A stretch of DNA of 64,000 nt from positions 186,001-250,000 of the forward strand of contig JAFEKR010000046.1 of NCBI GenBank assembly GCA_019022495.1, given 5' to 3'. A model generated the notes under the pieces. The model had not been told where the DNA came from. It made no database searches and saw only the letters and a program-made list of their open reading frames with translations. This stretch comes from Epichloe hybrida (taxonomy: Eukaryota > Ascomycota > Sordariomycetes > Hypocreales > Clavicipitaceae). This document shows, one piece after another, positions 57,904 to 64,000 of the stretch. The first letter of the stretch is position 1, and every line of letters starts with the position of its first letter. The translations under genes were made by a program, and so were the position numbers.

Positions 57904-60900
57904 ATGATATCTTCTTCATTCCTACCGAGCCGCTTTCGCGGTGAACCTGACCGCTCCCAAACCTCAGCCGCTCCATCGCGCATCGGCAAAAAGCTCTCGC
58001 CTCTGCTGCAGTTCCTAGCTAAAGTGGCTTGCTCGCACCCAATCCACACCGTCGTTGCCATCGCCGTTCTAGCCAGCACGTCCTATGTTGGCCTGATCCA
58101 GGACAGCCTGTTCGAAGGCCCTGCGAGGCTCGGCAAGGCTGACTGGTCATCTCTGGTGGATGGTAGCAGAGATCTTATTGCCAGTGCGGATACCAAATGG
58201 CAGTGGTCAAAAGTCGAGCAAGATTCTGCCTCTGTCAAGAACAGCACTCACCTGGCTCTTCTGACATTCGTCTTCCCCGACACTCTCTCGTCTGAATCAG
58301 CCAGCTCTGCTCCTCGATCCCACGTCGTCCCGACTCCCCAGAACCTTTCCATCACCCCTATCCCTGCCACTGAGAACTCGTTCACGACCTACACTCAGGA
58401 TAGCATTCTTGCATATTCCATTCCTTACACCCAGGCACCGGAGTTCATTTCAGCGGCTCAGGAAATCCCCGATGAGGATGCTGAAGAGATCACAACTCAA
58501 CATGGGCGAGAGAAGAAGATGTGGATCATGAAGGCTGCCAAAGTCAACTCTCGAAGTTCCATCACGCACTGGCTCAGCAACGCGTGGGTGGAATTCATCG
58601 ACCTTCTCAAGAACGCCGAAACCCTCGACATCGTCATCATGGTGCTTGGTTATCTCTCCATGCATCTGACCTTTGTGTCTCTCTTCCTCTCCATGAGACG
58701 AATGGGCTCCAACTTCTGGCTAGGCACGAGCACCCTTTTCTCGTCCGTCTTTGCCTTTCTTTTCGGTCTAGCCGTGACCACTAAGCTCGGCGTACCGATC
58801 AGTGTTATTCTCTTGTCTGAGGGCCTGCCTTTTCTTGTTGTAACGATTGGTTTTGAGAAGAACATTGTCCTCACCAGAGCTGTCCTCAGCCACGCCGTTG
58901 AGCATCGTCGAACGCAAGGCCGTGAGGTCCAACCCGGCAACGAGTCCCGTGGGAACCAATCACAAAACAACATTTCCCACGCCGTTCAAGCTGCCATCAA
59001 GGACAAGGGTTACGAAATTCTGCGTGACTATGCCATCGAAATTCTGATCCTATCACTGGGCGCAGCCTCGGGTGTTCAGGGAGGTCTCCAGCAGTTCTGC
59101 TTCTTGGCTGCGTGGATCTTGTTCTTTGACTGCATTCTCTTGTTTACCTTCTACACTGCCATCCTCAGTATCAAACTCGAAATCAACCGCATCAAGCGAC
59201 ACTACGAGATGCGCATGGCCCTCGAAGCAGATGGGGTTAGTCGACGCGTAGCCGAGAAGGTGGCCAAGAGCGACGATGACTGGACCCAGTCCAGTGGATC
59301 TGAATCCAAGAACACAACCTTGTTTGGTCGCATGCGGAGTAGTAGCGTCCCAAAGTTCAAGGTGCTTATGATTTCCGGATTTGTTCTCATCAACGTAATC
59401 AACATTTGCACGATCCCTTTCCGCAGCGCAAGCTCTCTATCAACCCTTCGATCGTGGGCTGGTGGTCTGGGTGGTGTTGTGTCTGCTCCTCCGGTTGACC
59501 CTGTCAAGGTTGCTGCCAAGGGTCTTGACGCCATTCTGACCGCCGCCAAAGCAAGTGGGAAGGCAACCCTGGTCACTGTCCTCACACCCATCAAATACGA
59601 ACTCGAGTACCCCTCTGTTCACTACGCGCTATCATCCTCGTTGGGAGACGGCGCCGCCGGTGCCGTAAGTTCTGCCGTTCAGTTTGACAATTATGGGGTT
59701 GGTGGCCGAATGGTTGGGGGCCTCCTGAAGAGCCTCGAGGACCCCGTACTTTCAAAATGGATCATCATCGCCCTGGCCCTAAGTGTTGGCCTCAATGGAT
59801 ACCTCTTCAATGTCGCTAGATGGAGCATCAAGGACCCCAACGTTCCGGACCACAACATTGACCGCAAAGAGCTGGCCCGGGCTCAACGCTTCAACGAGAC
59901 CGAATCCGCTACCTTACCCCTGGGTGAATATGTTCCCCCAACACCCAGTTGTACCGAGCCCGCTACGCCTGCACTGACTGATGACGAAGGTGATGGCCTG
60001 TCCATGTCAAGGCTCAGGTCCTCGCAAATTCGGCCTCAGTTTGAGCATCGATCAATTGAGGAACTGGAGAAGTTGATCGTGGAGAAGCGAACCCATGAGC
60101 TCAATGACGAGGAAGTTGTAACTATGTCTATGCGTGGAAAGGTTCCCGGTTACGCACTCGAAAAGGCTCTGAAGGACTTTACTCGGGCCGTCAAGATCCG
60201 TCGTACCATCATTTCTCGCACCAAAGCCACTTCCGAAATCACCAATGGACTTGACCGATCCAAGCTTCCCTTCGAAAACTACAACTGGGAAAGGGTGTTT
60301 GGTGCCTGCTGCGAGAATGTCATCGGCTACCTGCCCCTTCCCGTTGGCGTCGCCGGCCCGCTCGTTATTGATGGGCAGAGCTATTTCATTCCCATGGCCA
60401 CGACGGAAGGTGTCTTGGTTGCCAGCACCAGTCGTGGCTGCAAAGCGATCAACTCTGGCGGCGGGGCCATCACTGTTTTGACAAGCGATGGTATGACCCG
60501 TGGACCTTGCGTTAGTTTTGAGACTTTGGAGCGTGCCGGTGCCGCCAAGCTCTGGCTGGATTCTGAGGCAGGTCAGAACGCCATGAAGAAGGCTTTCAAC
60601 TCGACCAGTCGGTTCGCTCGTCTGCAGCACATGAAGACTGCTTTGGCCGGCACCAACTTGTATATTCGATTCAAGACCACCACCGGAGACGCCATGGGCA
60701 TGAACATGATTTCAAAGGGTGTTGAGCATGCGCTCAACGTCATGGCCACCGACGGTGGCTTTGATGACATGAACATCGTCACTGTCTCCGGCAACTTCTG
60801 TATTGACAAGAAACCTGCCGCTATGAACTGGATCGACGGTCGCGGCAAGGGCATTGTTGCTGAAGCCATCATTCCTGCCGACGTGGTCAAGTCTGTGTTG

Positions 60901-61536
60901 AAGAGTGATGTTGATGCTTTGGTAGAGCTCAATATTGCTAAGAACCTGATCGGGTCTGCCATGGCCGGTTCGATCGGTGGCTTCAACGCCCACGCTGCCA
61001 ACATTGTAGCGGCCATATTCCTCGCCACCGGCCAAGATCCCGCACAGGTGGTGGAGAGCTGCAACTGCATCACCACCATGAAGAAGTGAGTGCCAGCCTT
61101 GTTTCTCCCGTTCCTTGAAAGAATGATTTGTACTGACGACGATGTTTACTCTAGCCTTCACGGATCGCTCCAGATTGCAGTTTCCATGCCGTCTCTAGAG
61201 GTCGGCACCCTCGGCGGCGGCACCATCTTGGAACCTCAGAGCGCCATGCTGGACATGCTTGGTGTGCGAGGATCACATCCCACCAATCCAGGAGACAATG
61301 CTCGACGACTTGCGCGCATCATTGGTGCTTCCGTCTTGGCTGGTGAGCTGTCTCTTTGCAGTGCTCTCCAGGCCGGCCACCTTGTCAAAGCGCACATGCA
61401 GCACAATCGAAGCGCCGTCCCATCAAGAAGCACCACGCCCGCACCTTCTCCCATGACGCCCGTCTCACTGGCCATGACCATTGCTCAAGACAAGTTGAGC
61501 AAAAGTGCTGCGGCCCAAAAGCGGTTAAAGCGGTAA
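57904..61536 (+). CDS. HMG1: 3-hydroxy-3-methylglutaryl-CoA reductase
   Basis: ER membrane enzyme that makes mevalonate, the committed step to ergosterol and isoprenoids. Exons 57904-61085 and 61155-61536 give 1187 residues from the ATG of [13 protein letters not shown], a typical length for sordariomycetes. A first membrane helix lies near residue 55 ([20 protein letters not shown]). The sterol-sensing region spans about 240-430 ([20 protein letters not shown] onward). A linker precedes the catalytic domain (about 740-1160) with [72 protein letters not shown] and the catalytic His in [12 protein letters not shown]. An in-frame ATG at 57697 would add 69 residues rich in Ser/Pro. Assignment secure; the start is the only doubt. 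Confidence 0.96.
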
Positions 61537-61850
61537 ACAACGGTATCAAAATGCCACTCGAGGCAAGGGGTGGGAATAAAGATGATGGAAGAGAAGGGTG
61601 TTGGAGCTCAGATTTCGCATATCGGGACTTTATTATTGACTACGCGCAGGGCCTGACATACAATAGCACCTACCTACAAAGACGATATACTGCTACATAC
61701 AAGGCCTAAGGGTGGGTCTTCAGAGGTGTCAGATCTCAACCGTCATTATAATCATTACTCTGTTTGACTGCGACAATTTTGTCCAGCTTCGGTGTCACGC
61801 GTACATGTCTGCCTGTCTGTCTTGTCTGTCTGTCTGTCTGCAACTGTCCC
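61537..61850. other. Convergent 3' region with (CTGT)n
   Basis: Short interval between the HMG-CoA reductase and nicotinamidase stop codons. A CTGT tetranucleotide run sits at about 61806-61840. Confidence 0.55.
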
Positions 61851-62607
61851 TCACACCAGGGCCTTGACTCTTGCAATCTCTTGTCCATCCATGGAAATCA
61901 TTTTCACACCCTTGTCGATAATCTCTCGTCTGCATTCATCCCACTGCTCCAGCATGACAGGTTTAGTAGCCTCCTCGACAATGTACGTTCTAAAACCTTG
62001 CTCGATGGCATGCTCCGCCGTAGCCTTGACACAGAAATCAGCCGCTAGCCCTACCACAAACACATCCGTCACGCCGTCTCTCTTCAATCTCCCGGCCAAG
62101 CCACTGTCGCTTCCGTGAAAGGGATCATGAAAAGCAGAGTACATCTCCACGCCGGCGTCGACCCCCTTGTCAATCACATGGTCTATCCTCCGGGCATCCA
62201 GCTCGGGAACCAGCTCCGCGCCCTTTGTCCCGCGCACGCAGTGGACGGGCCACAGGGTTGCCGTGAAGGACTTTGAAGAATCACGAGGGTGGACGATGCG
62301 GGTCGAGGACGTGAAGGGCTTGCAGCCGGGGTGGTTGGTGGCGAAGGAGACGTGGTCGGCGGGGTGCCAGTCTCGCGTGGCGATTTTGAGAGCGAACGGG
62401 AGGGTGAGGAGCGTGTTGATGGGGGAGGCGATGGTGCGGCCTTGGGGGACGGCGAGGGAGCCATTCTAGTTGTTTTTTTTTGTTAGGAGCGTCCGTCCTT
62501 TTTTGTTAGGAGCGAAAGGGAGGAGGGGGGGATATTGTTCGTACGGGCGGGCAGAAGTCTTCTTGGAAATCGACGATTATGAGGGCAGGCTTGAAGGGGG
62601 TTGCCAT
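61851..62607 (-). CDS. PNC1: Nicotinamidase (Pnc1-like, isochorismatase fold)
   Basis: Deamidates nicotinamide to nicotinate for NAD salvage and relieves inhibition of sirtuins. Exons 62607-62545 and 62465-61851 give 225 residues, the usual size. Catalytic residues are the Asp of IIVDFQEDF, the Lys of HVIDKG and the Cys of LAADFCVKAT. Metal-site residues are in ATRDWHPADHVSF. The intron is 79 bp and phase 0. It is convergent with HMG-CoA reductase. The kynurenine genes 35 kb away serve the de novo branch of the same cofactor, but nothing suggests physical linkage matters. Confidence 0.93.
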
Positions 62608-63365
62608 TTTCAAGGGGAGGGAGGGTATTGAGAGGGAATGAGATGACAGGGCGATGTTGTTGCTGTCGTGGTGTAAGTCTGCGGCGAATTCGGCGGATGT
62701 GACGTAGTTGTTCACGTATGGCTCTGTGAGATTCGAAGTGCGCTGCTTCTACAATGTGCTTTTTTTTTTTCGGATATTATAAGGTTCTTCTATAATATTT
62801 TGGAAAACACATGTCCTTGTTCTATTTTTCGTATTCGTCATTTCTGCGTGCAAAAGTCATTACTACTGCTGAGGGCGATTCGTCTGGGCCTGCCTGGGTC
62901 ACGTGCGCGAGAGGAGGACGCCGAGGAAGCATAATGGAGTCTTTTCCCCCGCAACGAGGTCGCGGATGCGGACGAGCACGTGAGGCCGAGTAGACGACGA
63001 CAAAGGTTCACGTCCCGTCCGGAAAGGACCAGAGCTCTGCCGCGACGGCGAATCCCTGGAGAACCCATCCGGCAGTGCTCATTTCCGTTTCATTTCTCTA
63101 GCGATGGATGCCGTCGTTACTGCGTCGTGGCCTGTATTCGGCGTGAGTTGCTTCCTCGCGTCACACGGCAGACACGCGGCTTGCACATGGCTACGTCAAA
63201 GAGGGGAAGCGAAAACAATAAGAACGAGACCTCTAGAAGGGTGAGTGAGTGAGAGGGAAATTCGAACCGACGCGTCCCTTCAAAGAAGATGATGATGAGG
63301 AACGATCGATGTGGCCAAAAAAATAAACTCAGGAACACTTGGCAATTGTCATCGTTTATAGGAAA
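62608..63365. other. Nicotinamidase upstream region
   Basis: Promoter of the nicotinamidase gene and spacer to the tRNA. A T run lies near 62761-62770. No gene recognised. Confidence 0.45.
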
Positions 63366-63450
63366 AGCCCGATGCGGGGGTCGAACCCGCAACCTTGAGA
63401 TTTCGTGTACTCGTAAGAGTCTCACGCTCTACCGATTGAGCTAACCGGGC
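63366..63450 (-). tRNA. tRNA-Lys(CTT) with 12-nt intron
   Basis: Folds as a full cloverleaf: acceptor GCCCGGT with ATCGGGC (one G-U pair), D arm GCTC/GAGC, anticodon stem TGAGA/TCTCA with loop CTCTTAA once 12 nt are removed after position 37, T arm GCGGG/CCCGC with TTCGACC. Discriminator base is T. The mature length is 73 nt. The intron site is the canonical one. Confidence 0.95.
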
Positions 63451-64000
63451 CGGAGGAGGGATGCCTCGACCGGAAGTGTCCTGGTTTGTTGAGGGGTAGG
63501 ACCTTATTATGCTATATACATGTCCACTGCTGCAAATTTTCTTTGTTTTCCTACGGATGGATGCACGTGAGGTGACCGGCAGGGTATGTGGGACAGGTTG
63601 ACGACCTCCTCATTCGCTGGTAATTGAGTCAAAGTCATTGCTTAGCGTCAGATGAGGAAAATGTCTCCAGTCTAGGCATGAGATGCTGTGTTGGCTACGC
63701 TTTTTTGGACTACAGCTGATATTCAAGCATGAAGCAGCCTCCCAGCTATCCACGCATAACATTAAAATCTGCCATGCCATGACAAACATGCAGCGACTGC
63801 AAAAGGGAAAAAAAAAACCCCCTTCAAAAGATGAAGAATCCAACATGACGATGGAATCGCTAAGCTCCTTGCTTTCGTCACGCCCACTTGCGACGACGAA
63901 TTATCCGCTTTGGTTTTCTCACGCGCGCTCGATTCGGTCTCATCGCAGCAGCTCTAAGGGTTTCATGTCCCCGTTAGCCATGCAAACACCCCTCAGATCT
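63451..64000. other. Right window edge, no gene seen
   Basis: No open frame with family resemblance. It may contain upstream sequence of a gene beyond the window. Confidence 0.4.

Overview
The window is nuclear DNA from a filamentous ascomycete, most likely a sordariomycete and probably of the order Hypocreales. The evidence is short GT-AG introns (mostly 50-170 bp), fungal-specific architectures (an Rpd3 deacetylase with a long acidic tail, an Rck2/Srk1-type kinase, one cyclophilin gene with a mitochondrial leader, a MARVEL-domain protein), gene spacing of 0.3-4 kb on both strands, and a tRNA-Lys with a small intron. The genus cannot be fixed from the sequence alone. I spliced each gene by hand, checking GT-AG sites, frame closure and family motifs. 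Coordinates span start codon to stop codon, with introns listed in the evidence. Several open frames begin upstream of the first ATG, so starts were placed on real ATG codons.

Layout. 0-7 kb: secreted bicupin oxalate decarboxylase (-), DUF1275/YoaK membrane protein (+), Rck2/Srk1-like kinase (-). 6.7-10.8 kb: a long stretch with no recognisable gene. 10.8-23 kb: a housekeeping block with proteasome lid subunit Rpn11 (-), Rpd3 deacetylase (+), Pol III subunit Rpc34 (+), cyclophilin (-), an epsin/Ent3-type adaptor (+) and a MARVEL protein (+). 25.4-34.8 kb: a tryptophan-catabolic locus, kynureninase (-) divergent from indoleamine 2,3-dioxygenase (+), followed by a convergent, very large NRPS-like gene. 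That gene's product has a decayed adenylation domain, a carrier domain and repeated membrane/hexapeptide modules, and the gene carries at least one apparent frameshift. 34.8-39 kb: gene-poor, with A+T-rich stretches. 39-44.1 kb: Pol I largest subunit (+). 44-46.6 kb: repeats and a MITE-like element. 46.6-52.7 kb: secreted lipoxygenase (+), non-mitochondrial-type citrate synthase (+), EVE-domain protein (+). 54.2-55.7 kb: a 2-oxoglutarate oxygenase closely resembling ethylene-forming enzyme, with a presequence-like leader. 55.7-57.9 kb: a second MITE copy and a dispersed repeat. 57.9-62.6 kb: HMG-CoA reductase (+) and nicotinamidase (-). 63.4 kb: tRNA-Lys(CTT).

How the genes fit together. Most are unrelated housekeeping neighbours. 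The functional grouping I can defend is kynureninase with IDO (tryptophan to kynurenine, then to anthranilate or 3-hydroxyanthranilate), with the NRPS-like gene as a possible third member. The best leads for unusual biology are the ethylene-forming-enzyme homologue with key residues conserved, the degenerate NRPS-like membrane protein, the iterated CCGCCAT array upstream of IDO, and two small repeat families (a MITE with 35-38 bp terminal inverted repeats and an inverted dispersed repeat with transition-rich divergence).
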